Positions 17,459-27,594 are shown, counted from the stretch's first letter. The stretch: 64,000 nt of DNA from Cellulophaga tyrosinoxydans (GCF_900176415.1 NZ_FWXO01000006.1:1-64000), one strand, 5' to 3'. Notes: generated by a model from the sequence alone, not told the origin. A program made the numbers and translations.

Positions 17459-17625
17459 ACCCACATTGGTAATTATTTTTGACAAACTCAACGTTAAATT
17501 GTTTGAAAAGGGTGAGTTTAAGTTGTAAAAGCATGCCTGCTAGTACAGGATCCTTGAGCAATTTGTTAGCCCTAAACTTGTTTTTTTGGAGTTTGTACAA
17601 AACTTCGTCCAATGTGGGTTTTTTT
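17459..17625 (+). ncRNA. ssrS: Probable 6S RNA (ssrS) between zapA and rny
   Basis: A ~160-nt non-coding gene. Its ends form a perfect 11-bp helix: ACCCACATTGG (17459-17469) pairs with CCAATGTGGGT (17609-17619), followed by a T run. Inside, ACAAACTC (17482-17489) pairs with GAGTTTGT (17589-17596), leaving a long rod with internal bulges. Size, rod shape and position after zapA fit 6S RNA, which mimics an open promoter and binds RNA polymerase. The identification rests on structure and context; no covariance search was possible. Confidence 0.72.
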
Positions 17626-17643
17626 ATATAAATAGATTAAATT

Positions 17644-19215
17644 ATGGATAGTACAGCAATAGGTATAATAGCAGTAATAGTTGGTTTAGCAATCGGATTT
17701 ATTATCGCAAAATTTTTAGAAAAAGGTAAGGCCTCTAAAATAGTTTTAAATGCAAAAAAAGAAGCCACTAGAATTATTAAGGATGCAAATGTAGAAGGAG
17801 AAAATATTAAGAAAGACAAAATTTTTCAAGCAAAAGAAAAATTCTTAGAATTAAAAGCTGAGCACGAAAAAGTAATAATTGGCAAGGATAAAAAAATTGC
17901 CGAGGCAGAAAAGAGAACTAGAGATAAAGAGTCGCAAATAAGCAGTGAACTTGCAAAAAATAAAAAGCTTAGCGATCAGTTAGAAGAGCAGTTAAAAGAA
18001 GTTGAATACAAGAGCGAATTTTTTGATAAAAAGCAGTCGGAATTAGATAGGCTTCATAAAAATCAAGTACAACAGCTCGAAGTTATTTCTGGCTTATCTG
18101 CGGATGAAGCAAAATCTCAATTATTAGAATCTTTAAAGGAAACGGCAAAATCAGATGCCATGTCTTATATGCAAGCTACTTTAGAAGAAGCTAAATTAAC
18201 TGCGCAGCAAGAGGCTAAAAAAATCATTATTAATACCATTCAGCGTATAGGAACGGAAGAGGCAGTGGAGAATTGTGTCTCTGTTTTTAACTTAGAATCT
18301 GATGATGTAAAAGGTAGGATTATTGGTCGTGAAGGTAGAAATATTAGAGCATTAGAAGCTGCAACAGGTGTAGAAATTGTAGTTGATGATACTCCAGAGG
18401 CAATAATACTTTCTTGTTTTGATTCGGTTCGAAGAGAAGTTGCAAGGTTATCATTACACAAGTTGGTTACCGATGGTAGAATTCACCCAGCACGAATAGA
18501 AGAGATTGTTAAAAAGACTGAAAAGCAAATTGAACAAGAAATTGTAGAAATAGGTAAGCGTACTGTAATTGATTTAGGGATTCATGGTTTGCATCCTGAG
18601 TTAATAAGAGCGGTAGGTAGAATGAAATATCGTTCTTCTTACGGACAAAATTTACTACAACACTCTAGAGAAGTTGCTAAGCTTTGTGGTGTAATGGCGG
18701 CAGAACTTGGATTAAATACCAAAATGGCTAAGAGAGCTGGTTTACTTCATGATATAGGAAAGGTGCCAAATTCTGAAGCGGAGATGGAAACACCACATGC
18801 TATTTTAGGGATGCAGTGGGCTGAAAAATATGGAGAAAAACCAGAAGTGTGTAATGCCATAGGTGCTCACCATGATGAAATTGAAATGAAAAACCTAATT
18901 GCGCCTATTGTACAGGTTTGTGATGCTATTAGTGGCGCAAGACCAGGAGCAAGAAGACAGGTTTTAGATTCATACATACAAAGACTTAAAGATTTAGAAG
19001 ATATTGCCTTCGGATTTGGAGGAGTACAGAAAGCATATGCGATACAAGCGGGTAGAGAACTGCGTGTTATTGTGGAAAGTGAAAAAGTTACAGATGATAA
19101 AGCTGCAGAACTATCTTTTGAAATATCTCAAAAAATACAAACAGATATGACCTATCCTGGTCAAGTAAAAGTTACCGTAATCCGTGAAACAAGAGCGGTG
19201 AATGTAGCTAAATAA
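17644..19215 (+). CDS. rny: Ribonuclease Y
   Basis: A 523-residue membrane-anchored endoribonuclease that starts mRNA decay. Order: N-terminal transmembrane helix (about 3-24), a long charged coiled coil (to ~200), a KH domain with [19 protein letters not shown], and an HD phosphohydrolase domain with [10 protein letters not shown] and AHHDEIE supplying the metal ligands, then the C-terminal domain. The length is typical. It follows the probable 6S RNA and ends at a strong terminator. Confidence 0.95.
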   Translation: MDSTAIGIIAVIVGLAIGFIIAKFLEKGKASKIVLNAKKEATRIIKDANVEGENIKKDKIFQAKEKFLELKAEHEKVIIGKDKKIAEAEKRTRDKESQISSELAKNKKLSDQLEEQLKEVEYKSEFFDKKQSELDRLHKNQVQQLEVISGLSADEAKSQLLESLKETAKSDAMSYMQATLEEAKLTAQQEAKKIIINTIQRIGTEEAVENCVSVFNLESDDVKGRIIGREGRNIRALEAATGVEIVVDDTPEAIILSCFDSVRREVARLSLHKLVTDGRIHPARIEEIVKKTEKQIEQEIVEIGKRTVIDLGIHGLHPELIRAVGRMKYRSSYGQNLLQHSREVAKLCGVMAAELGLNTKMAKRAGLLHDIGKVPNSEAEMETPHAILGMQWAEKYGEKPEVCNAIGAHHDEIEMKNLIAPIVQVCDAISGARPGARRQVLDSYIQRLKDLEDIAFGFGGVQKAYAIQAGRELRVIVESEKVTDDKAAELSFEISQKIQTDMTYPGQVKVTVIRETRAVNVAK

Positions 19216-19231
19216 AAATAACCTAATACTT

Positions 19232-19273
19232 AAACAAGAAAAGCGAATCTCACCGATTCGCTTTTCTTGTTTT
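19232..19273 (+). terminator. Rho-independent terminator after rny
   Basis: An 18-bp perfect stem (19232-19249 with 19555-like mate at 19255-19272; core AAGCGAATC / GATTCGCTT) with a 5-nt loop and a terminal T run. It lies 17 bases after the rny stop. Confidence 0.92.
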
Positions 19274-19345
19274 GTAACTAACCAATTGTCAATAGGTTCC
19301 TACATGATTTAACAGTTTTTTTAGAATATTAGAAACTCCAAATTG

Positions 19346-19353
19346 TATCTTTA
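19346..19353 (+). promoter_or_regulatory. Possible -7 element of the M16 peptidase gene
   Basis: TATCTTTA differs from TAnnTTTG only in the last base and lies 21 bases before the ATG at 19375. No clear -33 partner. Confidence 0.4.
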
Positions 19354-19374
19354 AAGAGACTAAAACTATTTATA

Positions 19375-22242
19375 ATGACAACAAAATCAATGTTTAAGCA
19401 TTCTTTGCTAGCGGCATTCGCTGTGGTATTAACTTTTACTTCGTGTAAAGAAAAACAAGCGGCAGCGGAAGACGTAGCGTCGCTATCTGTAGAATTTGAA
19501 AAATACGAATTGGAAAATGGTCTAGATGTAATTTTACATCAAGATAAAAGTGATCCAATTGTATCTGTTGCTATACAGTACAATGTAGGTTCCAATCGTG
19601 AAAAAACGGGAAGAACAGGGTTCGCACATTTATTTGAACACATGCTTTTTCAAGAATCAGAAAATGTACCTCAAGATCAGTTTTTTAAGAAAATTCAAGA
19701 TGCTGGTGGCACTTTAAATGGCGGTACTTGGAAAGATGGAACTATTTATTACGAAGTAGTTCCTAAGAACGCTATGGAAACTGTTTTGTGGTTAGAAAGT
19801 GACCGAATGGGGTATTTGATTAATACCGTAACAGAATCCGCATTTAACAATCAACAAGAGGTTGTACAGAATGAAAAAAGACAACGTGTGGATAATAACC
19901 CATACGGTCATGAAGATTGGGTTTTAGATAAAAACATCTATCCAGAAGGACACCCTTATAATTGGCAAGTAATTGGCGAATTAGAAGATTTGCAAAATGC
20001 TACTGTAGAAGATGTAAAAGAGTTTTACGATAAATTTTATGGCCCAAACAATGCCACTTTAGTATTAGCAGGTGACTTTGAAAAAGAAGACGCGAAAGCT
20101 TTAATTGAAAAATATTTTGGAGAGATAAAAAGAAGACAAGAAGTAGAACCTTTACAGCCGCAACCTGTAACTATTGCAGAAACTGTAAGATTATACCATG
20201 AAGATAATTTTGCCAATACAGCACAGTTAAATATGGTTTGGCCAACAACCTATCAGTATACAGATGATGCTTATGCTTTAGATTTTTTAGCACAGTTAAT
20301 TTCAAGTGGTAAAAAGGCACCAATGTATAAGGTGTTGGAAAAAGAAAAAGAATTGTCATCAAGATTTTACGCGTATAATAATTCTCAAGTTTTAGCAGGC
20401 GAATTTCATGTTGTGGTTACCGCAAATAGTGGTAAAAGTTTAAATGATATTGAAAAGGGTATGTTCGAGGCTTTTGCTCGTTTTGAGAAAGAGGGTGTAA
20501 CCGATCGCGATGTAGAAAGAATAAAAGCAGGCTTAGAAACTAGCTTTTATAACGGTATTAGCAGTGTTTTAGGTAAATCTTTTCAACTTGCACAGTACAA
20601 TACTTTTGCCGGTGACCCAGGTTTTATAGAAAAAGATATTGAAAACATAAAAAAGGTTACCAAAGAAGATATAATGCGTGTGTATAACAAATACATAAAG
20701 GATAAACCTTTTGTAATCACAAGTTTTGTTCCTAAAGGACAAATGGAATTGATTGCTGAAAACTCTACAAAAGCACCTGTAGTAGAGGAAGAAATAAAAG
20801 CCAATGTAGCTAAGGTAATAGAAGAAACAAAAGAAGAAATTGTAAAAACACCTTCAAAAATAGATCGTTCTATTGAGCCTAAACAAGGGGAATCTCCAAG
20901 TTTAAACATTCCTAAGAGTTGGACTTCTACCTTAAGCAATGGGATGAAAGTTTATGGTATAGAGCAAAATGAAATACCAACGGTAAATTTTAGTTTACGA
21001 ATAGACGGTGGTCACTTAATGGACGATATCAATAAAAATGGTGTAGCCAACTTAATGACAGATATTCTAATGGAAGGGACTAAAAATAAAACCCCTGAAC
21101 AATTAGAAGAAGAAATTGAAATGTTGGGAGCAAACATAAATATGTATACCACTAACGAAGCGATTATTATTCGCGGTAATACCTTGGTTCGTAATTTTGA
21201 CAAAACAATAAATTTGGTAAAAGAAATTCTTTTAGAACCTAGATGGGATGAAGAGGAATTTGCACGTATTAAAACCAGTACCATAAATGGCATTAAGCGT
21301 TCAGATGCAGACCCTAATGCTGTGGCAGACCGTGTGTATAATAAATTGCTATACGGAGAAAAACATATTTTTAGTTACCCAACTAGCGGAACAGTTGCTT
21401 CGGTTGAAGCCCTTACTATTGATGATTTAAAAGCATTTTATAATAAGAATTTTTCTCCTTCCATAAGTTCCATGCATGTGGTAGGTAAGATTGATGAAGC
21501 AACTACCTTAAAAACATTAAAAGGTCTGGAAACCGGATGGGCTGCCAAAGAGGTTACTATTCCAGAATATCCAATTGTTAACAATAGAGATAAGTCTTCA
21601 TTATACTTTGTTGATATTCCTGATGCTAAACAATCTGTAATTAATATTGGAAATATAGGATTATCGAGAACAGATAAAGACTTTTTCCCGGCTGAGGTTA
21701 TGAATTATAAGTTAGGAGGCTCTTTCTCAGGTAATGTAAATCTTATTTTAAGAGAAGAAAAAGGGTATACCTATGGTGCACGTTCAGGGTTTAGTGGAAG
21801 CAAAATACCAGGAACCTTTACGGCGTCTTCTAGTGTAAGAACAAATACTACTGGAGAATCTGTGAGTATTTTTAAAGATGAAATTAAAAAGTATAAAGAA
21901 GGGATTTCTCAAGAGGATTTAGACTTTACTAAAAATGCTCTTATTAAATCAAATGCACGTCGTTTTGAAACTCAAGGATCATTGTTAGGAATGCTTCAAG
22001 AAATGAGTGAGTACGGCTTAGCTAATGATTATATTAAAAATGAAGAAGAAATCATTAGAAATATGACATTAGAGCAACACAAGGCTTTAGCTAATAAATT
22101 GTTGAACGAAGATAAAATGGCTTATTTAGTGGTAGGTGATGCTGCAACGCAATACGCACAGTTTAAATTAATGGGATTTGATGAAGTAAAGCTAATTACT
22201 AAAGAAGGTGAAGAAGCTACAATGGATGGCGTAAAAAAATAA
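19375..22242 (+). CDS. M16 family zinc peptidase, double-domain lipoprotein
   Basis: A 955-residue protein with two M16 (insulinase/pitrilysin) units. The signal peptide ends in LTFTSCKE, so Cys24 is probably lipidated. The first unit has the inverted zinc motif HLFEH (H85, E88, H89) and is the active half. The second (~residues 505-930) has GVANLMTDILMEG at the corresponding site, without the zinc residues, as in the inactive halves of two-chain M16 enzymes. A ~40-residue Glu/Lys-rich linker joins them. The substrate is probably peptides in the periplasm. Confidence 0.9.
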   Translation: MTTKSMFKHSLLAAFAVVLTFTSCKEKQAAAEDVASLSVEFEKYELENGLDVILHQDKSDPIVSVAIQYNVGSNREKTGRTGFAHLFEHMLFQESENVPQDQFFKKIQDAGGTLNGGTWKDGTIYYEVVPKNAMETVLWLESDRMGYLINTVTESAFNNQQEVVQNEKRQRVDNNPYGHEDWVLDKNIYPEGHPYNWQVIGELEDLQNATVEDVKEFYDKFYGPNNATLVLAGDFEKEDAKALIEKYFGEIKRRQEVEPLQPQPVTIAETVRLYHEDNFANTAQLNMVWPTTYQYTDDAYALDFLAQLISSGKKAPMYKVLEKEKELSSRFYAYNNSQVLAGEFHVVVTANSGKSLNDIEKGMFEAFARFEKEGVTDRDVERIKAGLETSFYNGISSVLGKSFQLAQYNTFAGDPGFIEKDIENIKKVTKEDIMRVYNKYIKDKPFVITSFVPKGQMELIAENSTKAPVVEEEIKANVAKVIEETKEEIVKTPSKIDRSIEPKQGESPSLNIPKSWTSTLSNGMKVYGIEQNEIPTVNFSLRIDGGHLMDDINKNGVANLMTDILMEGTKNKTPEQLEEEIEMLGANINMYTTNEAIIIRGNTLVRNFDKTINLVKEILLEPRWDEEEFARIKTSTINGIKRSDADPNAVADRVYNKLLYGEKHIFSYPTSGTVASVEALTIDDLKAFYNKNFSPSISSMHVVGKIDEATTLKTLKGLETGWAAKEVTIPEYPIVNNRDKSSLYFVDIPDAKQSVINIGNIGLSRTDKDFFPAEVMNYKLGGSFSGNVNLILREEKGYTYGARSGFSGSKIPGTFTASSSVRTNTTGESVSIFKDEIKKYKEGISQEDLDFTKNALIKSNARRFETQGSLLGMLQEMSEYGLANDYIKNEEEIIRNMTLEQHKALANKLLNEDKMAYLVVGDAATQYAQFKLMGFDEVKLITKEGEEATMDGVKK

Positions 22243-22263
22243 CTTTATTCCTTATTTAACTAT

Positions 22264-22295
22264 AAAAGGTTGGTGTGAAAGCACCAACCTTTTTT
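22264..22295 (+). terminator. Rho-independent terminator after the M16 peptidase
   Basis: A 12-bp stem AAAAGGTTGGTG / CACCAACCTTTT with a 6-nt loop and T run, 21 bases after the stop codon. Confidence 0.92.
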
Positions 22296-22422
22296 GTTTG
22301 TGCTTTTTAAATTAAAATCAGGATTTAAAATTTAGCGAAAACTGTTTACAAACTCAAGAAATATTATAAAGTAGGCCTTAAGAAACGACCTAAAGCTTCC
22401 ATACTTCTAACAAAAGTTCTGT

Positions 22423-25266
22423 CTAAACACCATTATAAAGAAATGGTGCCCAAAACTGAGGATGTTTATATCTTTCTCCAAAGTCACCATTAATAAATGC
22501 TCTTTTAATTTCGTTTAGCGCAGCATCTGCTTTTGCATTCCTTTGAACCACATTTTTAAATAAATTTTGCATGGTTAAAGCCGTACCAGCATCATCAACT
22601 GGCCAAAGAGAGAGCAATGTTGCATTGGAACCCGCCACAAAAAAGGAAGAGTTCAATCCGTTAATGCCTTCTCCTCCATAAAGTTTACCCACACCCGTGT
22701 CGCAAGCACTTAACACTATTAAATCTGCATTTAAATTTAATTTTGCTATTTCTGGCGCTAATAAAAAGGTGTCTTCGTTCTCATCGCCTCCATTAGGTTG
22801 CGAAAACATGACTCCACTAAATTCTGGAATGATCGTTCCAGTGAATCCATGGGTAGAAATTAATAGGTTTTTATATTGTTTGAGCTCTCCATTGGCATTA
22901 AGTTTTTTAAAATTACTTTCGCTCATATTAAGTCCTGTAAAAACTTTTATATCGTTTGAGAGTGTACTTACAAACTGTACTTCTTTTAGGGTTCCTGCTA
23001 AATAATTGGCACCACCAAAACCTATGGCTTCCAATTCAGGTTTAAAATTATAAATGCCTTTATTGATTTTTTGGCTTACGGCATCAGAAATTTTATAAAA
23101 GTCTTCCAAGCCACGCGCTGTAGGCTTTACATTTCCAGAAGGTTGATAAATGGCGCCTCCAAAAGCTATCACTGACTTTCTGTTTTCTGCATATTTTCTA
23201 TTGGCTATAATTTTCCAAATTGTGGTATTTGGAATGTATTTTACATTATGCGTACTTACCAAATATTGATTTTTTGCTGATAAAAAGCTTTCAAAAGGTA
23301 AGTAATTCAGCTCTTCTGCCGCACTAATAATTACTTTTGGATGATTTACTAAAATATCTTGAATAGGTTGTAGGGTTAAATTATACCAAAAATGAAGAAA
23401 ATCATTTTGTACATTTTGGAGTTGTGGATTTGCTTCTTTTAAAAGTTGTCTAGTCCATTCTATTAGCATTACAAAATCTTCTTTTTTATAAGCGGCTTGT
23501 TTAGTAGCATAACGGACTAATTCACCATCTTCGTAATCAACTTGTAAATCACTTAAATACGGATTAATGTTCGATGGAATTTTTTTAGCGTTATTGGTAT
23601 ATATTTTTTTTAAGCGAAGCAATTCATCTATAGGATAATTGTATCTGATTTCGGCTTTATCTTTTGTAATCACACTCATGATAATTTCTCCAGGTTGACC
23701 AATAGAATAGCTTACTAATACCTCATCGTTTTGTAAAAGTTGTTGTGCATCATTTATAGAGGCCAAAGGAATGTTTTTGTTCATTTGCTCCTTTAAATAG
23801 CCACTTCTACTTTGTTCTTGTGTGTAAAATAATTTTGAAACATCTTTAGTGAATTGACAACTCATAATCATCCCTGAATACACACTTTCAATAGTATTGG
23901 TATATTCTAATTTTTGCTTAGCTGTTAGATTTTCTTTTACTTTATCAGCCAAAGCGATACTTTTTTCAAATTGAGTAATGGCATTATTATAATCTTTTTG
24001 GTTGTAATAGAGAAATCCTAAATTATTGTATAAGTTTTGTGCTCCTGCAAAATCGTTCTCTTTCAAGCTGTAGGCAACTGCTTCTTCTGTCAATTTTTTA
24101 GCTTCATCATGTAAGCCTTGTTTTGCTTTTATAACGACTAAATTTCCACTAATCTCATGGATTAAACTTTGATCATTTATTGCTTTGGCTAAATTGTAGG
24201 CTTTCGTTAAATAGGTTCCGGCTTTTGATCTTTCTGCTTGTGGACCATCAAAAATATGATATGCTCCAATAGAATTATAGGCTTTTGCCTTAAAATAGTC
24301 GTTATTTATTTTGCTTGCTGTTTGTTCTAATTGGTAGGCTGTTTGTAATTTTTCCTCTTGCTTGTTTTCCATTTTAGCTAGCACATGAATTTTGTGCAAT
24401 TGCATATTCGCTAGAGCTAATGTCGGATAAGGTAACTTGAGTTTTTCACTTAATCCATCGTTGATATTTACCAGTGCACCTGGTTTGTTGAAGGAATTAT
24501 TTTTGATTACTGATAAAAAATACAGGGCGTAACCTCTTTGACTAGCCAGAGCAAAATCGTTTTTACTAATTTCTAAAAAATACTCAAATTGGTTATTGCT
24601 TTCACTAGTATTACCTCCATAATAAAACGTTACTGCTTTAAGTAAAGGCAACATTTTTTGGAATAAAGGATTGGCATTTCTTTGACTAGAATAATAAGAA
24701 AATAAAGCATCTAAATTGGCACATTTTTTTCCTTGGGTAAGAATACCATACACACAATTGTCTAATTCAATGGCTTTGTTGATGTTTACTGTATTGTTTT
24801 GATAATAAGCCAGCCATTTGTTTTTTAATGGAGACAAATCTTTTTTAGTAAACGTTTCTATCTTTACCATATCATCTATTGTTTCTTGAGGATTTTGAAA
24901 TGTAGACAATTGCATAGCCCATTCTAGATTTTGAAAAGCTTTTTCATTATTTCCTTCCAAAAAGTTAATATAAGCTTCTGTAAAATAGGGAAATGGCATT
25001 AATGGCTGAATATTTAATGTTTGTCTAGAAGCTAATTGGGCCGTGTTAAAATCACCATTTAATATTTGGTAATATGCATGTAGATAATAGCCGGTAAACT
25101 CATCCGAAAAATTAATCATTAATTCTTCGCTATTTTCTTTCATTTTGGATAAATCGTTAGATGTATATCCTTCAAGATAGTTGTTGTAATAATCGTTGAA
25201 ACCATTGGATTGTGAAAAACAAAAAACACTGCCTAAAACAAAAAATAATACAAACAAATTTTTCAT
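22423..25266 (-). CDS. Secreted TPR-CHAT protein (caspase-like peptidase domain)
   Basis: A 947-residue protein: signal peptide (1-19, ending CFSQ), tetratricopeptide repeats to about residue 480 (for example GFLYYNQKDYNNAITQFEKS), a linker, and a C-terminal CHAT domain. The caspase-like dyad is visible as His806 in LISTHGF and Cys855 in VLSACDTG, followed by GGEGINGL and LLSLWPVDD. CHAT domains are clan CD peptidases; TPR parts bind partners. The signal peptide points to a periplasmic or secreted site. It starts 4 bp after the MORN gene, so both are co-transcribed. Confidence 0.9.
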   Translation of the reverse strand: MKNLFVLFFVLGSVFCFSQSNGFNDYYNNYLEGYTSNDLSKMKENSEELMINFSDEFTGYYLHAYYQILNGDFNTAQLASRQTLNIQPLMPFPYFTEAYINFLEGNNEKAFQNLEWAMQLSTFQNPQETIDDMVKIETFTKKDLSPLKNKWLAYYQNNTVNINKAIELDNCVYGILTQGKKCANLDALFSYYSSQRNANPLFQKMLPLLKAVTFYYGGNTSESNNQFEYFLEISKNDFALASQRGYALYFLSVIKNNSFNKPGALVNINDGLSEKLKLPYPTLALANMQLHKIHVLAKMENKQEEKLQTAYQLEQTASKINNDYFKAKAYNSIGAYHIFDGPQAERSKAGTYLTKAYNLAKAINDQSLIHEISGNLVVIKAKQGLHDEAKKLTEEAVAYSLKENDFAGAQNLYNNLGFLYYNQKDYNNAITQFEKSIALADKVKENLTAKQKLEYTNTIESVYSGMIMSCQFTKDVSKLFYTQEQSRSGYLKEQMNKNIPLASINDAQQLLQNDEVLVSYSIGQPGEIIMSVITKDKAEIRYNYPIDELLRLKKIYTNNAKKIPSNINPYLSDLQVDYEDGELVRYATKQAAYKKEDFVMLIEWTRQLLKEANPQLQNVQNDFLHFWYNLTLQPIQDILVNHPKVIISAAEELNYLPFESFLSAKNQYLVSTHNVKYIPNTTIWKIIANRKYAENRKSVIAFGGAIYQPSGNVKPTARGLEDFYKISDAVSQKINKGIYNFKPELEAIGFGGANYLAGTLKEVQFVSTLSNDIKVFTGLNMSESNFKKLNANGELKQYKNLLISTHGFTGTIIPEFSGVMFSQPNGGDENEDTFLLAPEIAKLNLNADLIVLSACDTGVGKLYGGEGINGLNSSFFVAGSNATLLSLWPVDDAGTALTMQNLFKNVVQRNAKADAALNEIKRAFINGDFGERYKHPQFWAPFLYNGV

Positions 25267-25270
25267 ATGG

Positions 25271-26014
25271 TTATAGTGCGGTTTTTAATACATTATCTTC
25301 ATAATAACCTTTTTCGGTTATAGTACCATTTTTATCTATTTTAAAGCCTAAACCTTCCTTATTATTTTTATGCCAAGAGCCTATATATTTTGATCCATCT
25401 GCATAGAAATAGACCCCAAATTCTTTTCTTAGGCCTTGTATGCATTGTCCCATGTATTGGGCGCCATCTTTCCAAACATGTATTATAGGGAATGATCTTT
25501 TTGAAAATAAAAAATAACCTATTGCATATGAATCATTATCATATTTCTCCATATTAAATCCGTTGTATCCATTGCTATTTTGACCGTAACCAAAATCTAC
25601 TACATCAGCTTTATATCCTTTAATATCCTCTTTGTCATTGTTAAATTGCTTTTGCCATGCAATTTTCCCTCCAGCCATTTTAAAGGCTGGACCTTCTTTT
25701 TTATCATTTCGATAGGTATATAATTCTATGCTTCCTTCCTCTTTGTTCATTTCAATTAAAGTACCATCTTTTTGATGGTCTTTATTGTAGTTAGTAAAAG
25801 TTGTTTTACCGTCTGTATGAAGCACCATATTTGGTCCAACAATTAAGCCATCCATTCTGAACCCATATGAAATAGCACCATCGGTATTGGTGAACTTTTT
25901 AAAAGTAATAAGGTCTTTTTTTACCTCCTTTTTTCCAACTTGGTTGCCAAAATTTTGTTGTGAAAAACCTACTGTAATAGATAAGAATAATAGAATTAGA
26001 GTTGTTTTTTTCAT
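25271..26014 (-). CDS. Exported MORN-repeat protein
   Basis: A 247-residue exported protein with a signal peptide ending VGFSQ. The C-terminal third has recognisable MORN repeats (YADGSKYIGSWHKNNKEG and flanking KDGAQYMGQCIQG), and more degenerate ones occur earlier (HQKDGTLIE, NDKKEGPAF). MORN repeats form beta-hairpin scaffolds for protein or lipid contact. It is 4 bp upstream of the CHAT gene and probably its partner. A 36-nt element shared with the 26103-27560 gene lies 40 bases before its ATG. Confidence 0.82.
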   Translation of the reverse strand: MKKTTLILLFLSITVGFSQQNFGNQVGKKEVKKDLITFKKFTNTDGAISYGFRMDGLIVGPNMVLHTDGKTTFTNYNKDHQKDGTLIEMNKEEGSIELYTYRNDKKEGPAFKMAGGKIAWQKQFNNDKEDIKGYKADVVDFGYGQNSNGYNGFNMEKYDNDSYAIGYFLFSKRSFPIIHVWKDGAQYMGQCIQGLRKEFGVYFYADGSKYIGSWHKNNKEGLGFKIDKNGTITEKGYYEDNVLKTAL

Positions 26015-26053
26015 TTTTTTTGAATTTTAAGATATTGTAAATTTAATTTTGTG

Positions 26054-26089
26054 ATAAGTTAAAAACCATACGACAGTTGCCGTATTTTA
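26054..26089 (-). promoter_or_regulatory. Shared 36-nt upstream element, copy 1 (MORN-CHAT)
   Basis: Read on the minus strand it begins TAAAATACGGCAAC and continues TGTCGTATG, then a T-rich tract and CTTAT. Within it TACGGCAACTGTCGTA is a near-palindrome (12 of 16). A second copy at 27595-27630 matches at 21 of 23 core bases. It lies 40 bases before the MORN start, a position suited to an activator site or -33 region. Confidence 0.6.
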
Positions 26090-26102
26090 TATTGATTTTA
26101 AA

Positions 26103-27560
26103 TTAATTTAAACAATAGAATTTGTACGCTTGTTTCTTTTCGTTACCCATATAATTTTCTGTTACAGAAATAGTGGTGTTGTTGTTTAAATGAGTCGCAA
26201 CCGAAAATTCATCCATTTGAATATATCCTAAATTATTGCGAATAGTTCTTGAAATGATTTGATACTGCAAACGATTGCCAAAATGATCGGTTTTCAAGAC
26301 AGCATAAACCGATTCTGTTCCTTCTGCCTGTGGTCCACGCAACATGACTAAAAAAACAATAGATTCATCACATTCAAAAAGTTTCCCTAAAGCATAAACG
26401 GTTGTGTTTGGTGTAAGAAATAATCTTTTAGACATTTTTAAATTGGTAATATCTCTACCTTGAGCTTTGCTATAATCATAAGTAAAAGCATTAGGCAATA
26501 TGGAGAAATTGCTTTCAAAATCTTTCATTTCTTCGATTTGTTTAGCGTATTTTTTGTTTAAATCGTCTTTTGATCTTTGTTGCCTGTTATCTTGAATTGT
26601 TTTAATACGCTCTTTTAGGAGGCTTATTTCATCTTCATTAGTAGTAGAAATTCGAGTTATATTTTCTAAGCCTGTTTTTTTATTTTTAATAAATAAGTCT
26701 ACATCATATTTCTTTTGAGCGTTTTGTTTTCTATCTAACTTTATTTGATATTTCCACATAGCACCCCAATAATATTCTAAATTTTGATTTGAAGGAGCTT
26801 TTGAAAATTTACCTACTTCAAACGTTTTTTCATTTAAAAGAGCAACTTTATCTATTCCTTTGTCATATGTAGATGCATAAACGATTCCGTCATTATAATT
26901 GGTAAGAATATTATCAAAACTTATTGTTTCTTTGTTTAAAAAAGTTAGTGTTTTTAAGTCTAAAAATTTCATTTTATTATCTTCTCTAAACAACAGTAGA
27001 TCTTCCGAATTTAGCTTGTCTACATATTCATAAGGATACTTGAACTCTCTCCATTTTTTAGTTTTCCAATTGTAAAACTGTACAAAACTATGTGAAGGCT
27101 TTTTTAAATTTAATCTTCCTTTACCATCTTTTTTATAAATGGTAAAAGCAAAAACAACTTCGTCTTCTATGATAGTTTTAATAATTCCGTGCATTGGACT
27201 TGTAAAAACATCGCCTGGGTAAAAGTTATTAGTAGCTTCGTACCACAAAAAATAGTGCTCTTGTTTTAAACCGTTGTTATCCCAACCTGCAATTAGAGTT
27301 TTCCCATTTCTAAAATCAAATACATGAACAGTGTAATTATTATCTTTGGTATATCCATCAAAAATTACTTCTTTAACTTGCTCACCAGTAGCTAAATCAT
27401 AAATTAATCCATAACTTTTGCCGTTCCAGATTAAACAGTGCGTTTCATCTTTATTAAGGATAATTTTTAAATCATCACTCCAGCTTACATTGGTTAATAA
27501 ACCATTTTGCGCAAAAAGATTACTTAGAGAAAAAAGTGTAAAAAAGAAAATATGTCGTAT
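26103..27560 (-). CDS. Exported protein of unknown function with non-canonical start
   Basis: The frame is open from 27575 to 26103. A TTG at 27248 is the only standard start, giving 381 residues. Translated further upstream, the same frame encodes a good signal peptide (RHIFFFTLFSLSNLFAQ) and about 80 more residues such as LIYDLATGEQ and HVFDFRNGKTLIAGWD, so the real gene starts near 27560, where only ATA (27560) or ATT (27563) is available. The body has repeated beta-strand and Trp/Asp patterns that could be a beta-propeller. No named family recognised. Start-loss pseudogene is possible. Confidence 0.6.
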   Translation of the reverse strand: MRHIFFFTLFSLSNLFAQNGLLTNVSWSDDLKIILNKDETHCLIWNGKSYGLIYDLATGEQVKEVIFDGYTKDNNYTVHVFDFRNGKTLIAGWDNNGLKQEHYFLWYEATNNFYPGDVFTSPMHGIIKTIIEDEVVFAFTIYKKDGKGRLNLKKPSHSFVQFYNWKTKKWREFKYPYEYVDKLNSEDLLLFREDNKMKFLDLKTLTFLNKETISFDNILTNYNDGIVYASTYDKGIDKVALLNEKTFEVGKFSKAPSNQNLEYYWGAMWKYQIKLDRKQNAQKKYDVDLFIKNKKTGLENITRISTTNEDEISLLKERIKTIQDNRQQRSKDDLNKKYAKQIEEMKDFESNFSILPNAFTYDYSKAQGRDITNLKMSKRLFLTPNTTVYALGKLFECDESIVFLVMLRGPQAEGTESVYAVLKTDHFGNRLQYQIISRTIRNNLGYIQMDEFSVATHLNNNTTISVTENYMGNEKKQAYKFYCLN

Positions 27561-27594
27561 AATGAGAAATTTATGCTACAAAAGAAAAAAAATC

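Noticed and set aside
17474-17481. TATTTTTG as a promoter for rny
   Set aside because: It lies inside the stem-bounded ncRNA, 163 bases before rny. A role as promoter cannot be separated from being part of the RNA.
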